In this document: piece by piece, positions 9,168 through 17,055 of the stretch
How positions within the stretch are numbered: the stretch's first letter is position 1
Layout of the letters: every line of letters starts with the position of its first letter
Origin: Aureitalea marina
GTDB taxonomy: Bacteria; Bacteroidota; Bacteroidia; Flavobacteriales; Flavobacteriaceae
Assembly (NCBI RefSeq): GCF_002943755.1
Contig: NZ_MQUB01000001.1
Location: 1,910,501 to 1,974,500, forward strand
Direction: 5' to 3'
Length of the DNA stretch: 64,000 nt
Translations under genes and position numbers: made by a program
The notes under the pieces: model-generated
Database searches by the model: none
What the model saw: the letters and a program-made list of their open reading frames with translations, nothing else
What the model was told of the DNA's origin: nothing

Positions 9168-10445
9168 TTGAGGATCGAACAACTTTACGAGGTGTACCGG
9201 CAGAGTTCAGGTATCTGTACAGATACCCGGAAGATCCAGCCTAACTGTCTCTTCGTAGCTCTAAGGGGGCCAAATTTCAACGGGAATGAATACGCCCAGG
9301 AGGCACTTGATAAAGGAGCCTACAAGGTAATCTTAGACGACCTGCGTTTCCACAAGAACACCGGTGAGACCATTTGCCATGGTGATTCTTTAAAGTTACT
9401 TCAGAAACTAGCCACCTATCACCGAGGGCAACTGGGAATTCCAATTATCTCTCTTACGGGGAGTAATGGTAAGACGACAACCAAGGAACTCATTCATCTG
9501 GTGCTGGCTAAGAAATTCAATACCCAAGCGACTCAGGGTAATTTGAACAATCATATCGGCGTTCCGCTTACATTGCTCGCGATGAACGAGAAAACTGAAC
9601 TGGGTGTGGTCGAAATGGGGGCTAATCACCAGGGGGAAATCGCGGCCTTATCAGAGATCGCCCTACCCGATTTTGGATATATCACCAATTTCGGCAAAGC
9701 TCACCTGGAAGGCTTTGGAGGCGAAGAAGGCGTTATCAAGGGAAAGTCTGAACTCTACAGACACTTGGCGGCGCGCAACAAAAAGGTCTTTGTAAATGGG
9801 AATGATCCCAAACAATTAGAATTGACGGAAGGCATGGATCGGTTCGTTTTCGGTCCAGATGACTCAGACTGTCCCATTCAATTGTTAGAGCACCAGCATG
9901 GATTGAAGATCAAATACCGCCAACTATTGATCCAACCTCATCTGACGGGGGTATACAATTTTCACAATATCGCCGCGGCTATCGCCATGGGTCATATACT
10001 TGGTATTGAACCCGAAGCGATTAAAGAGGCTATTGAGACCTATATGCCGGATAACAACAGATCTCAATTAACCGAGATCAAGGGACGCAAGGTATTTAAG
10101 GATGCATACAACGCTAACCCAAGTAGCATGGTGGTTGCAATAGACAACTTCGTTCAGATGACCTCCACACCAAGGATCTTGATACTTGGAGATATGTTCG
10201 AGTTAGGTGAGGATGCTGCGAAAGAACACCAAGAGATCGCCAATAAGGCCGGCAGTTTGAGAGACACTACGGTATTCCTTGTTGGAGAACACTTTGATCG
10301 AGTAAAGGCTGAAGAACATATGCATCAATTTTCCACCTACTCCGACTTGGAAGAGTATTTACAGAATAATGAGCTAGCCCCAGGCCCATTAATGATAAAG
10401 GGATCCCGCGGTATGGCCCTGGAACGAGTGTTGGAGCTGCTCTAG
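9168..10445 (+). CDS. murF: UDP-N-acetylmuramoyl-tripeptide--D-alanyl-D-alanine ligase
   Basis: MurF adds D-Ala-D-Ala to the UDP-MurNAc-tripeptide in the cytoplasm, the last step of peptidoglycan precursor synthesis before the membrane stage. The 425-aa product shows the Mur ligase order: an N-terminal substrate domain (GICTDTRKI), the ATP loop TGSNGKTTTKE (about residues 97-107), a central GVVEMGANHQGE segment, and a C-terminal domain with DAYNANPSSM and LGDMFELGE. The start is TTG at 9168. The N-terminus MRIEQLYEVY then lines up with the family, and no suitable ATG lies nearby. The gldJ-murF order is common in flavobacteria. Confidence 0.94.
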   Translation: MRIEQLYEVYRQSSGICTDTRKIQPNCLFVALRGPNFNGNEYAQEALDKGAYKVILDDLRFHKNTGETICHGDSLKLLQKLATYHRGQLGIPIISLTGSNGKTTTKELIHLVLAKKFNTQATQGNLNNHIGVPLTLLAMNEKTELGVVEMGANHQGEIAALSEIALPDFGYITNFGKAHLEGFGGEEGVIKGKSELYRHLAARNKKVFVNGNDPKQLELTEGMDRFVFGPDDSDCPIQLLEHQHGLKIKYRQLLIQPHLTGVYNFHNIAAAIAMGHILGIEPEAIKEAIETYMPDNNRSQLTEIKGRKVFKDAYNANPSSMVVAIDNFVQMTSTPRILILGDMFELGEDAAKEHQEIANKAGSLRDTTVFLVGEHFDRVKAEEHMHQFSTYSDLEEYLQNNELAPGPLMIKGSRGMALERVLELL

Positions 10446-10521
10446 GGAGTCAATCTTACAATTTAAATTCAACTTAACATCTTTTTGTTTAACGTTATTG
10501 TATTTTTGTTAAACAATTTAG

Positions 10522-10650
10522 ATGAAACGTCCATTAGCTGAAAAGATTTGCCCGGTTTGCAATCGCCCATTCTCCTGGAGAAAGAAATGGGAAAAGAATT
10601 GGGATATGGTAAAATACTGCAGCCAGCGTTGTCGTCGAAATAAGAGTTAA
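10522..10650 (+). CDS. DUF2256 small zinc-ribbon-like protein
   Basis: This is a 42-residue gene. It begins [19 protein letters not shown] and ends in [12 protein letters not shown]. Two cysteine pairs (CPVC and C-x3-C) with Trp/Lys/Arg-rich spacing are the hallmark of DUF2256, a putative zinc-binding peptide of unknown function that often neighbours photolyase genes. It ends 1 nt before the cryptochrome-DASH ATG and is the first gene of the light-repair operon. A TATTTTTG at 10501-10508 lies 13 nt upstream and may be the operon -7 element. A nucleic-acid or flavoprotein partner role is inference only. Confidence 0.85.
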   Translation: MKRPLAEKICPVCNRPFSWRKKWEKNWDMVKYCSQRCRRNKS

Positions 10651-10651
10651 G

Positions 10652-11944
10652 ATGAAAACAGCCATCTATTGGTTCAGGAATGACCTGAGAGTAGTTGACA
10701 ACCACCTCCTGAAGCAGGCAACCGAAGAGAACGATCAAATTATTGGCGTTTACATACTGGAGGATCGCCTTCTGAGCTTAGATCGTTATGGTTTTGCTAA
10801 AACTGGGCCATTTAGACTTCAATTTCTCCTGCAGAGCTTACAAGAGCTTAAATCTGCCTTACTGGATCTCAATATCCCTTTGATTGTACTGAGAGGGAGC
10901 GGGGTATCAGAAATGAAATCGCTCATATCTAACAACGAGGTCACAAGTATTTACAACCAACTGGAATGGACTTCTGAAGAGGTTGACACGGAAACCAAAC
11001 TGAGAAATTCAATTAGCGCCTCTGTTCGATGGATCCAATCATACGATCAATTCTTGCTCCATCCCTCGGATCTACCCTTTTCACCAGACCGTACTCCGAG
11101 GGGATTCACTTCCTTCCGAAAAAAGATCGAGAACCGGGTAGATGTTCGTCCCGTGGAAGTTCCGAGCCCCATGAAATCGACACCAGAGATTGAGGCCGAT
11201 GGGATACCCGTGTTGGAGGAATTAATTCAGGACAAAATCACGACGGACGATCGATCTGCTTTCCCATTCAGAGGAGGCCAGACTCAAGCGCTTGATAGAT
11301 TGAGATCCTATATCTGGGAAACTAAAAAAGTTCGGTATTACAAAAAGACCAGAAATGGGCTAGTGGGAACAGATTACAGCAGCAAGTTCTCTCCCTGGTT
11401 GGCAAATGGAAGTCTATCTGCAAGATCGATCTACTGGGAGGTCAGGAAATTTGAAAAAATTCACGGATCTAACGAATCCACCTATTGGCTAATCTTTGAA
11501 TTGATCTGGAGAGATTTTTTCAAATATGTCTCCCTAAAACATCAAAATAAGATCTTCAAGACTGGAGGTATACTCGAGAGGGAGTACTCCTGGTCGCGTG
11601 ACAGAGACAAAATCGAACAGTGGATCAAGGGAGAGACCCCAGAGCCATTTGTCAATGCCAATATGATCGAATTGGCACGAACCGGATGGATGAGTAATCG
11701 GGGCAGGCAGAATGTAGCCTCCTATTTTAGCAAGGACATGGGCTTAGACTGGCGTATAGGAGCAGCCTATTTTGAATCCATGCTGATCGATTATGACGTG
11801 CACAGCAACTATGGGAACTGGATGTATGTTGCTGGGGTGGGTAATGATCCTCGGGATCGAAAATTCAATGTGGCATCTCAGGCAGAACGCTACGACCCGA
11901 ACGGTCGTTTTCAGCGAATCTGGCTCCAAACCACCTTGTTTTGA
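10652..11944 (+). CDS. Cryptochrome-DASH / photolyase family flavoprotein
   Basis: This is a blue-light FAD protein of the cryptochrome-DASH clade; characterised members repair cyclobutane pyrimidine dimers, preferably in single-stranded DNA. The N-terminal antenna domain starts with YWFRNDLRVVDNH. The C-terminal FAD domain carries the DASH signature: ARTGWMSNRGRQNVASYF, then DWRIGAAYFE, DYDVHSNYGNWMY and GNDPRDRKFN. At 430 aa it matches bacterial family members. It starts at ATG 10652, 1 nt after the DUF2256 gene, and its TGA overlaps the next start as TTGA, suggesting coupled translation. The substrate cannot be fixed from sequence alone. Confidence 0.94.
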   Translation: MKTAIYWFRNDLRVVDNHLLKQATEENDQIIGVYILEDRLLSLDRYGFAKTGPFRLQFLLQSLQELKSALLDLNIPLIVLRGSGVSEMKSLISNNEVTSIYNQLEWTSEEVDTETKLRNSISASVRWIQSYDQFLLHPSDLPFSPDRTPRGFTSFRKKIENRVDVRPVEVPSPMKSTPEIEADGIPVLEELIQDKITTDDRSAFPFRGGQTQALDRLRSYIWETKKVRYYKKTRNGLVGTDYSSKFSPWLANGSLSARSIYWEVRKFEKIHGSNESTYWLIFELIWRDFFKYVSLKHQNKIFKTGGILEREYSWSRDRDKIEQWIKGETPEPFVNANMIELARTGWMSNRGRQNVASYFSKDMGLDWRIGAAYFESMLIDYDVHSNYGNWMYVAGVGNDPRDRKFNVASQAERYDPNGRFQRIWLQTTLF

Positions 11945-13479
11945 CAAAAACGCTTAGACTCATACTGGGAGATCAACTAAATAGTTGTCACAGTTGGTTC
12001 CAACAAGTGAACCCTGATGTGACGTATGTTATGATCGAATCCCACCAAGAGCAAGAATACGTCACTCACCATATCCAAAAAATAGTTGGCTTTGTCCTGG
12101 CCATGCGGTCGTTCGGACAAACGCTTACTAATAGAGGACACCAGTTGATCTACATGAGGCTAGACGACCCTCAGAATCGCTCGAGCTTAACAGATACGAT
12201 TAACAGTTTAATCGAGGCGGGTGGATTTGAACGTTTTGAGTACTTACTGCCAGACGAATATCGACTGGACCTCCAACTAATAAATTTTTGCCAGTCCTTG
12301 AAGATAGCAACAGGGTTTCGGGACACGGAACACTTCTACACCCAGAGGGACGAAATGGCCCTGTTTTTTGAAGGCAAAAGTCAATACCTGATGGAGAGCT
12401 TTTACCGATACATGCGGAAAAAGCACGGGGTACTGATGCTTAACGATACCAAACCCATTGCAGGACAATGGAATTTTGACAAGGACAACAGAAACAAGTG
12501 GAAAGGCCAGCCAGCCATACCAGAGTTACCTGATCTGAGGAAACCCGTCGCCCAGCTGATCACTATGATCAATGAACAGGGAATTAAGACCATTGGTGCC
12601 ATAGACCCGGAAGATTTCAATTGGCCTACTAACCGAGCTGAAGGACTAGAACTCTTAGAGTATTTCTGCAACTACCTCCTCCCCCATTTTGGCACCTACC
12701 AAGATGCTATGCACACTGACCAACCTTTTCTTTTTCACAGCCGGCTATCCTTTGCTTTAAACCTAAAGATCCTCAGCCCCAAGGAGGTTGTAGACAGGGT
12801 GATCGACCATTGGGCCGATAGGAAAGAAGATATCGATCTGGCCCAAGTGGAAGGTTTTGTCCGACAAATCATTGGCTGGCGCGAATACATTCGCGGAATG
12901 TATTGGCTACAAATGCCGGACTATGAACGCAAAAACTTCTTTAAGAACGATAATCCCTTGCCCCAGTTCTATTGGAGCGGAGAGACCAAGATGAATTGCA
13001 TGAAACATGCCATTTCCCAGAGTCTGGACTTGGGCTACGCACACCACATTCAACGTCTGATGGTCACAGGAAACTTTGCCTTGCTAAGCGGAGTTAGTCC
13101 AGAAAAGATCGACGCCTGGTATTTAGGTATTTATACAGACGCTATCCAGTGGGTGCAATTACCTAATACAAGAGGGATGAGTCAATTTGCTGATGGAGGT
13201 TTACTGGCGACCAAACCCTATGTAAGCAGCGGGAGCTATATCAATAAAATGAGTAACTATTGCCAAGGTTGTGCGTATAACGTAAAGACCAAGGTAGAAA
13301 AGGATTCCTGCCCATTTAACTCTATGTATTGGAATTTCCTCTATCAACACAGAGACAAATTGGCCAATAACCGCAGAATGTCCATGATGTACAGACAGCT
13401 GGACAAAATGGATGGACAAGTTTTAACTCAAATGGTCCTAAGAGCACAAGACATAATTGAAAATCCGGATGCTTACTGA
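11941..13479 (+). CDS. FeS-type bacterial cryptochrome / (6-4) photolyase (PhrB-like)
   Basis: This 512-aa protein belongs to the photolyase-related family that binds FAD plus a 4Fe-4S cluster; Agrobacterium PhrB repairs (6-4) photoproducts. The N-terminus ([10 protein letters not shown]) is the typical DPRP domain start. The FAD domain includes [14 protein letters not shown] and [15 protein letters not shown]. Four cysteines at about residues 353, 441, 444 and 457 (in [16 protein letters not shown] and DSCPFN) have the same spacing as the four cluster ligands I recall for PhrB (350, 438, 441, 454). The start is TTG 11941, overlapping the upstream TGA. No ATG close by would preserve the N-terminal strand. 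Confidence 0.92.
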   Translation: MTKTLRLILGDQLNSCHSWFQQVNPDVTYVMIESHQEQEYVTHHIQKIVGFVLAMRSFGQTLTNRGHQLIYMRLDDPQNRSSLTDTINSLIEAGGFERFEYLLPDEYRLDLQLINFCQSLKIATGFRDTEHFYTQRDEMALFFEGKSQYLMESFYRYMRKKHGVLMLNDTKPIAGQWNFDKDNRNKWKGQPAIPELPDLRKPVAQLITMINEQGIKTIGAIDPEDFNWPTNRAEGLELLEYFCNYLLPHFGTYQDAMHTDQPFLFHSRLSFALNLKILSPKEVVDRVIDHWADRKEDIDLAQVEGFVRQIIGWREYIRGMYWLQMPDYERKNFFKNDNPLPQFYWSGETKMNCMKHAISQSLDLGYAHHIQRLMVTGNFALLSGVSPEKIDAWYLGIYTDAIQWVQLPNTRGMSQFADGGLLATKPYVSSGSYINKMSNYCQGCAYNVKTKVEKDSCPFNSMYWNFLYQHRDKLANNRRMSMMYRQLDKMDGQVLTQMVLRAQDIIENPDAY

Positions 13480-14950
13480 AAAAAGCGACATAAGCATCAT
13501 GTGGTTCAAGCGCGATCTGCGATTGGAGGATAATCCAGCTTTGGATCAGGCGTTGAAATCAACTAATCCGGTCTTGCTCTTATACTGCTATGAGCCAAGT
13601 TTGATGGAAGACGCTCACTACTCTGACCGTCACTGGAACTTCATTAGACAATCCCTGGAAGAATTACAGGAAGACTTGCAAGGAGTAAATAGCCAAGTGC
13701 TAGTTGTGCGTTCTGAACTAATCCCATTACTGTCCAAGCTACAGCAATTCTGGAACATCAAAGTCCTGTATTCCCACCAGGAGACCGGATTAAAAGTAAC
13801 TTACGAGCGAGACAAACAAGTTGCCCGTTTTTGCAAGAACAACCTGATAAAGTGGACCGAAGTGGTCAATAATGGTGTCTTCAGAGGAAGAAAAGACCGG
13901 TCCAACTGGAAGAATGACTGGTTGGCCTTTATGAAATCTCCGGTTTTGAGATTTAATGCTAGTTCAGAGCAATTTATTCCAACCGTAGATATACAAGAAG
14001 CAAGTACATTCTTTGATAGTTTTAGTCCTAAACCAGCAATAGGTAAGTTCCAGCCCGGTGGAAGAAGCAAAGGTCTAATCTACCTGCAGACTTTTTTACA
14101 GTCGAGGTATCCTGACTACAATAAGAACATTTCTAGTCCGGCTTTGGCTCGCATCAGTTGCAGCCGGCTTTCTCCCTACCTGGCTTGGGGCAACTTATCC
14201 GTGCGGGAGGTATGGCAAGCTGCAAAAGCGCATCGAAAACAGGCACCCGCTAAAAGGGCTTTGGACGCATTCACCAGCAGATTGAGATGGCAGGCACACT
14301 TTATTCAGAAGTTCGAAATGGAGGATACCATGGAATTTGCCAGCGTAAACAAGGGCTACAGAAAACTCAAAAAAAGTATTGCCCAGGATTATCAAAAAGC
14401 CTGGAGAACTGGAATGACTGGTTTTCCATTGATCGATGCCTGCATGCGCTGCCTTCAATCTACCGGTTATCTGAATTTTAGAATGCGAGCCTTGGTGGTC
14501 TCCTTTTTCACCCATACACTGTGGCAGCCCTGGCAGGACGCAACGACTCACTTGAGTCAAGTATTCCTGGATTTTGAACCGGGAATCCATTTCCCGCAAT
14601 TGCAAATGCAGGCCGGGGAAACTGGAATCAACACCATCAGGATCTACAACCCGGTCAAAAACAGCAAGGACCACGACCCAAAGGGAGATTTTATCTGCAA
14701 ATGGGTACCCGAATTGAGAAACGTCCCGGACGAATTTATCCACGAACCATGGACCATGACTCCCATGGAAGAGCAGTTCAACAATTTTACACTTGGGATC
14801 GACTATCCCAAACCCATCGTTGATCTGCCTGCCAGGCGTAAAATAGCCTCTCAAGAACTATGGCGGATGAAAAAGGACCCGGAGGTCCGGGCCGAAAGTA
14901 AACGAATCCTGCGTCGACACACCTTGCAGGACAGAAATCCATTTGATTGA
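13469..14950 (+). CDS. Photolyase/cryptochrome family protein with atypical FAD-site segment
   Basis: This is a 493-aa member of the photolyase/cryptochrome superfamily. The antenna domain opens with [17 protein letters not shown]. The FAD domain has [15 protein letters not shown] and [18 protein letters not shown]. The segment that in class I CPD photolyases reads like DGDLAANNGGWQW is replaced here, near residues 365-385, by [18 protein letters not shown], followed by the familiar IYNP and [10 protein letters not shown]. It therefore belongs to a divergent clade whose chemistry I cannot assign. I chose ATG 13469, 11 nt inside the previous gene; a TTG at 13457 is an alternative. Its TGA overlaps the next ATG by 1 nt. 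Confidence 0.88.
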   Translation: MLTEKSDISIMWFKRDLRLEDNPALDQALKSTNPVLLLYCYEPSLMEDAHYSDRHWNFIRQSLEELQEDLQGVNSQVLVVRSELIPLLSKLQQFWNIKVLYSHQETGLKVTYERDKQVARFCKNNLIKWTEVVNNGVFRGRKDRSNWKNDWLAFMKSPVLRFNASSEQFIPTVDIQEASTFFDSFSPKPAIGKFQPGGRSKGLIYLQTFLQSRYPDYNKNISSPALARISCSRLSPYLAWGNLSVREVWQAAKAHRKQAPAKRALDAFTSRLRWQAHFIQKFEMEDTMEFASVNKGYRKLKKSIAQDYQKAWRTGMTGFPLIDACMRCLQSTGYLNFRMRALVVSFFTHTLWQPWQDATTHLSQVFLDFEPGIHFPQLQMQAGETGINTIRIYNPVKNSKDHDPKGDFICKWVPELRNVPDEFIHEPWTMTPMEEQFNNFTLGIDYPKPIVDLPARRKIASQELWRMKKDPEVRAESKRILRRHTLQDRNPFD

Positions 14951-15240
14951 TGAAAGCTCAAAGATTGGACGACCAACAGATTGATCGAGTGATAGAAATG
15001 GCATGGGAGGACCGTACTCCTTTTGACGCCATAAAGGCTCAGTTCGGCCTGGACGAAAAAGGGGTAATCACGCTGATGCGACGCGAAATGAAGCCCAGCA
15101 GTTTCCGACTATGGCGGGCGCGGGTCCAGGGTCGTTCTACCAAGCACCTTAAAAAACGTAACTTTGATCAGGACGATGCGCGATTTAAATGCACGCGCCA
15201 ACGACAGATTAGTAATAATAAAGTTTCAAAACGACGATGA
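14950..15240 (+). CDS. DUF2805 / TIGR03643 family protein
   Basis: This is a 96-aa basic protein of the TIGR03643 (DUF2805) family, function unknown. The conserved N-terminal part DDQQIDRVIEMAWEDRTPFD looks helical, with LMRREMKPSSFRLWRARVQG downstream, and the tail is rich in Lys/Arg/Gln. The pattern resembles a small helix-turn-helix-like DNA-binding protein, but that is inference. The ATG at 14950 overlaps the photolyase TGA (TGATG), and its own TGA overlaps the following ATG. It is therefore embedded in the photolyase operon. Confidence 0.82.
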   Translation: MKAQRLDDQQIDRVIEMAWEDRTPFDAIKAQFGLDEKGVITLMRREMKPSSFRLWRARVQGRSTKHLKKRNFDQDDARFKCTRQRQISNNKVSKRR

Positions 15241-15656
15241 AGGAGAAAAAGCCAGATCAGGTAGTCTATAACGAGGAGTCTGGTCGTTATGAAGCCAGCT
15301 TAAAGCCATATAGCACCAATGTAGGAGCGCCGGCTATTACCACCCCAGACACCACAGCCTGGAAACTGAGAAACATTGACCAGGTGAACAAGCAGGTGGG
15401 AGCGCGCTACGCAGAATTGAAGCTGCAATACGATGCCTTGATGGAGCAGTTCCAGTACAATCAGTTAGTTTACGATGCTCAATTCAATTTTGAACCCTTG
15501 GTGGGTCATACTTATCACCTGTACAAAAAGACGGACCAACAACCCTTTCTTTCTATCATATCGCCCCAGGAATGTAATTTCGAGCACTTAGGATCCTTTC
15601 GGCTAAATGCCGATAAGATGTGGGAGCAGGTTGAGGAGCGTCGTAAGGAAGAATGA
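15237..15656 (+). CDS. DUF2452 domain-containing protein
   Basis: This 139-aa soluble protein of unknown function is recognised as DUF2452 by the central part: a helical segment (KLQYDALMEQFQYNQLVYDA) followed by FEPLVGHTYHLYKK and LSIISPQEC. No signal peptide or membrane segment is visible. It starts at ATG 15237, overlapping the preceding stop as ATGA, and closes the six-gene light-repair operon. The 7-bp tandem repeat begins 5 nt after its stop codon, so no conventional terminator is visible directly behind it. Confidence 0.82.
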   Translation: MKEKKPDQVVYNEESGRYEASLKPYSTNVGAPAITTPDTTAWKLRNIDQVNKQVGARYAELKLQYDALMEQFQYNQLVYDAQFNFEPLVGHTYHLYKKTDQQPFLSIISPQECNFEHLGSFRLNADKMWEQVEERRKEE

Positions 15657-15661
15657 GCCGA

Positions 15662-15744
15662 TAGTCGGTAGTCGGTAGTCGGTAGTCGGTAGTCGGTAGT
15701 CGGTAGTCGGTAGTCGGTAGTCGGTAGTCGGTAGTCGGTAGTCG
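15662..15744. repeat. Tandem 7-bp repeat, unit TAGTCGG, about 12 copies
   Basis: The heptamer TAGTCGG is repeated without interruption for 83 bp. It starts 6 nt after the DUF2452 stop codon and is non-coding on the plus strand. On the minus strand, because 21 nt equals seven codons, it gives a spurious TTDYRLP peptide repeat. Uninterrupted short repeats of this kind are prone to copy-number change. Confidence 0.97.
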
Positions 15745-15914
15745 AAGTTAAAGTCGATTCACGAATAACCATTAACGAATCACGATTTCTACCTTGGGGG
15801 CCCCTAAACCCCGTCCGGGGGTAAATTAGATCAATCCAGATAAAGCTCCTAATTATTGCTTCGGCAGTTTACTGAATTCTTGAATGGGGATACTGGATTA
15901 CTCACTACGTTCGT
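15745..15914. other. Gene-free stretch with hairpin-prone sequence
   Basis: No supportable gene lies here. A G/C-rich palindromic stretch near 15795-15825 alternates GGGGGCCCC and CCCCG...CGGGGG. A GGATTAC...GTGATCC hairpin lies at 15895-15919, the first member of the dispersed hairpin family found around the tRNA genes. Confidence 0.6.
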
Positions 15915-16131
15915 GATCCAGACTAAACCCTCTTCTGAAATTACAAACCCGATCCACTTTGCGGATCACTGGTTATTTTTTAAAGTCACCACACAAGCGA
16001 ATTGAAGTTTATAGGATTATTCCCGCAGGTCATGATCCAGATCAAACCCGCTCCTGCAAATACCAAAACCCCAATCCGTTTTACGGATTGAGGCTTTTCT
16101 TTTTGGAAAAACATCAACATGCGAGCATGAG
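15915..16131. repeat. 217-bp direct repeat, copy A
   Basis: Copy A of a block repeated at 16158-16374 with a constant offset of 243 bp and no indel. It contains a GATCC-type hairpin, the element GGATTATTCC...TCATGATCC, a terminator-like hairpin AATCCG-TTTT-CGGATT (about 16070-16093), and ends at CATGCGAGCATGAG. It is non-coding. Confidence 0.93.
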
Positions 16132-16157
16132 CAAAGAAGATTATTCCCTTCGCTCAT

Positions 16158-16374
16158 GATCCAGACTAAACCCTCTTCTGAAAATACAAACCCGATCCAC
16201 TTTGCGGATCACTGGTTATTTTTTAAAGTCACCACTCAAGCGAATTGAAGTTTATAGGATTATTCCCGCAGGTCATGATCCAGATCAAACCCGCTCCTGC
16301 AAATACCAAAACCCCAATCCGTAAAACGGATTGGGGCTTTTCTTTTTGGAAAAACATCAACATGCGAGCATGAG
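16158..16374. repeat. 217-bp direct repeat, copy B
   Basis: Copy B of the block at 15915-16131, differing at only a few positions. One difference is the terminator-like hairpin loop, AAAA here against TTTT in copy A, around 16312-16338. Unlike copy A, it continues into a complete long hairpin (16341-16390) and the tRNA-Val terminator. Copy A is therefore probably the duplicated, truncated one. Confidence 0.93.
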
Positions 16375-16390
16375 TGTTTTCCCAAAAAGA
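16341..16390 (-). repeat. Long tRNA-linked hairpin, copy B
   Basis: The left arm 16341-16356 and right arm 16375-16390 pair at 15 of 16 positions around an inner CATG-CGAG-CATG. It abuts the terminator of tRNA-Val(GAC) on its 3' side. A second hairpin with different arm sequence but the same inner loop sits at 16830-16881, in the same position behind tRNA-Val(UAC). Confidence 0.85.
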
Positions 16391-16417
16391 AAACCCGCAA
16401 CTTTCGTTGCGGGTTTT
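16390..16417 (-). terminator. Terminator of tRNA-Val(GAC)
   Basis: AAAACCCGCAAC (16390-16401) and GTTGCGGGTTTT (16406-16417) form a perfect 12-bp stem with a 4-nt loop, 11 nt downstream of the tRNA on the minus strand. A/T runs on both sides make it usable in both directions. Confidence 0.85.
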
Positions 16418-16428
16418 GTGTTTGATGT

Positions 16429-16502
16429 GGGTCATACTGGATTCGAACCAGTGACTTCTACCCTGTCAAGGTAACACTCTGAACCAACTGAGTTAATGAC
16501 CC
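16429..16502 (-). tRNA. tRNA-Val (anticodon GAC)
   Basis: This is a 74-nt cloverleaf on the minus strand. The acceptor arms GGGTCAT and ATGACCC pair, D-stem ACTC pairs with GAGT, the anticodon stem TTACC pairs with GGTAG (one G-T) around the loop TTGACAG, and the T-arm is ACTGG-TTCGAAT-CCAGT. The anticodon GAC reads valine GUC. CCA is not encoded. Confidence 0.95.
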
Positions 16503-16618
16503 GAGGGACGGCAAATATAGTCAATATAGACTTAATTGAACCGAGGTATTTTTGCTTTTTACGTTATTTCAAAGCTCTAAACGGGAGAGTATTTCAAGGA
16601 AAGAATAATCCGAAAAGA

Positions 16619-16649
16619 TCAGGGATTACTCCCTCCGGTCGTGATCCCG
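16619..16649. repeat. 31-bp hairpin repeat, copy 1
   Basis: An identical 31-bp sequence occurs at 16746-16776, 127 bp downstream. Its ends GGGAT and ATCCC are inverted, so it can fold. It is related to the GGATTA...TGATCC elements at 15895, 16016, 16139 and 16257. Confidence 0.88.
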
Positions 16650-16745
16650 GACCGAGCGTCTTCGCAGAAGAATCAATGTCCGGTGGACATTGGTTAGCGA
16701 GGGGCCAGCGTTGAGGGGCGGGCAGAGAAAGCCGATTGCGGTTGG

Positions 16746-16776
16746 TCAGGGATTACTCCCTCCGGTCGTGATCCCG
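16746..16776. repeat. 31-bp hairpin repeat, copy 2
   Basis: Identical to 16619-16649. Both copies lie in the gap between the two tRNA-Val genes, which otherwise holds no gene. Confidence 0.88.
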
Positions 16777-16829
16777 AAGCGACCACTACTGCAAATGAAA
16801 AAACCGATCTGCTTCGCAGATCATGGTTG

Positions 16830-16881
16830 TTTTTATCAGAAAAACACCAACATGCGAGCATGAGTGTTTTTCTAATAAAAA
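16830..16881 (-). repeat. Long tRNA-linked hairpin, copy C
   Basis: The left arm 16830-16846 and right arm 16865-16881 pair at 16 of 17 positions around the same CATG-CGAG-CATG centre as the hairpin at 16341-16390. The outer arm sequences differ between the two copies, yet pairing is kept in both. Confidence 0.85.
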
Positions 16882-16909
16882 AACCACATCGTTTCCGATG
16901 TGGTTTTTT
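16878..16909 (-). terminator. Terminator of tRNA-Val(UAC)
   Basis: AAAAAACCACATC (16878-16890) and GATGTGGTTTTTT (16897-16909) form a perfect 13-bp stem with a 6-nt loop, 10 nt behind the tRNA on the minus strand. Confidence 0.85.
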
Positions 16910-16919
16910 CGTTTGATGT

Positions 16920-16993
16920 GGGCGCGAAGGGATTCGAACCCCTGACCCCTTGGGTGTAAACCAAGTGCTCTGAACCAACTGAGCTACGCGCCC
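16920..16993 (-). tRNA. tRNA-Val (anticodon UAC)
   Basis: This is a 74-nt cloverleaf on the minus strand. The acceptor GGGCGCG pairs with CGCGCCC, the D-arm is GCTC/GAGC, the anticodon stem CTTGG pairs with CCAAG around the loop TTTACAC, and the T-arm is AGGGG-TTCGAAT-CCCTT with one G-T pair. The anticodon UAC reads valine GUA. It lies downstream of folC on the same strand. Confidence 0.96.
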
Positions 16994-17055
16994 TCACTTG
17001 AGCGGGGCAAATATAAGGCAGTTTTTATTCATCGCAAATTATTCGAACAAAAAAA

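Noticed and set aside
10522-15656. Horizontally acquired island around the photolyases
   Set aside because: No integrase, flanking repeats or visible base-composition shift mark the borders; the operon is bounded by ordinary core genes on the left and only by tRNA-associated repeats on the right.
15662-15744. Possible CRISPR array
   Set aside because: The unit is 7 bp with no spacers and no cas genes in the window; it is a simple tandem repeat.
15515-15772. Minus-strand open frame with a repeated TTDYRLP peptide
   Set aside because: The peptide is only the 7-bp TAGTCGG repeat read in frame (21 nt = seven codons). It overlaps the end of the DUF2452 gene and has no signal or homology-like features.
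15959-16159. Short open frame inside the duplicated repeat block
   Set aside because: It runs through hairpins and repeat sequence, is not preserved equivalently in the second copy and has no protein-like composition.
16694-16978. Minus-strand open frame across a tRNA gene
   Set aside because: It reads through tRNA-Val(UAC) and its terminator, so it is not a protein gene.
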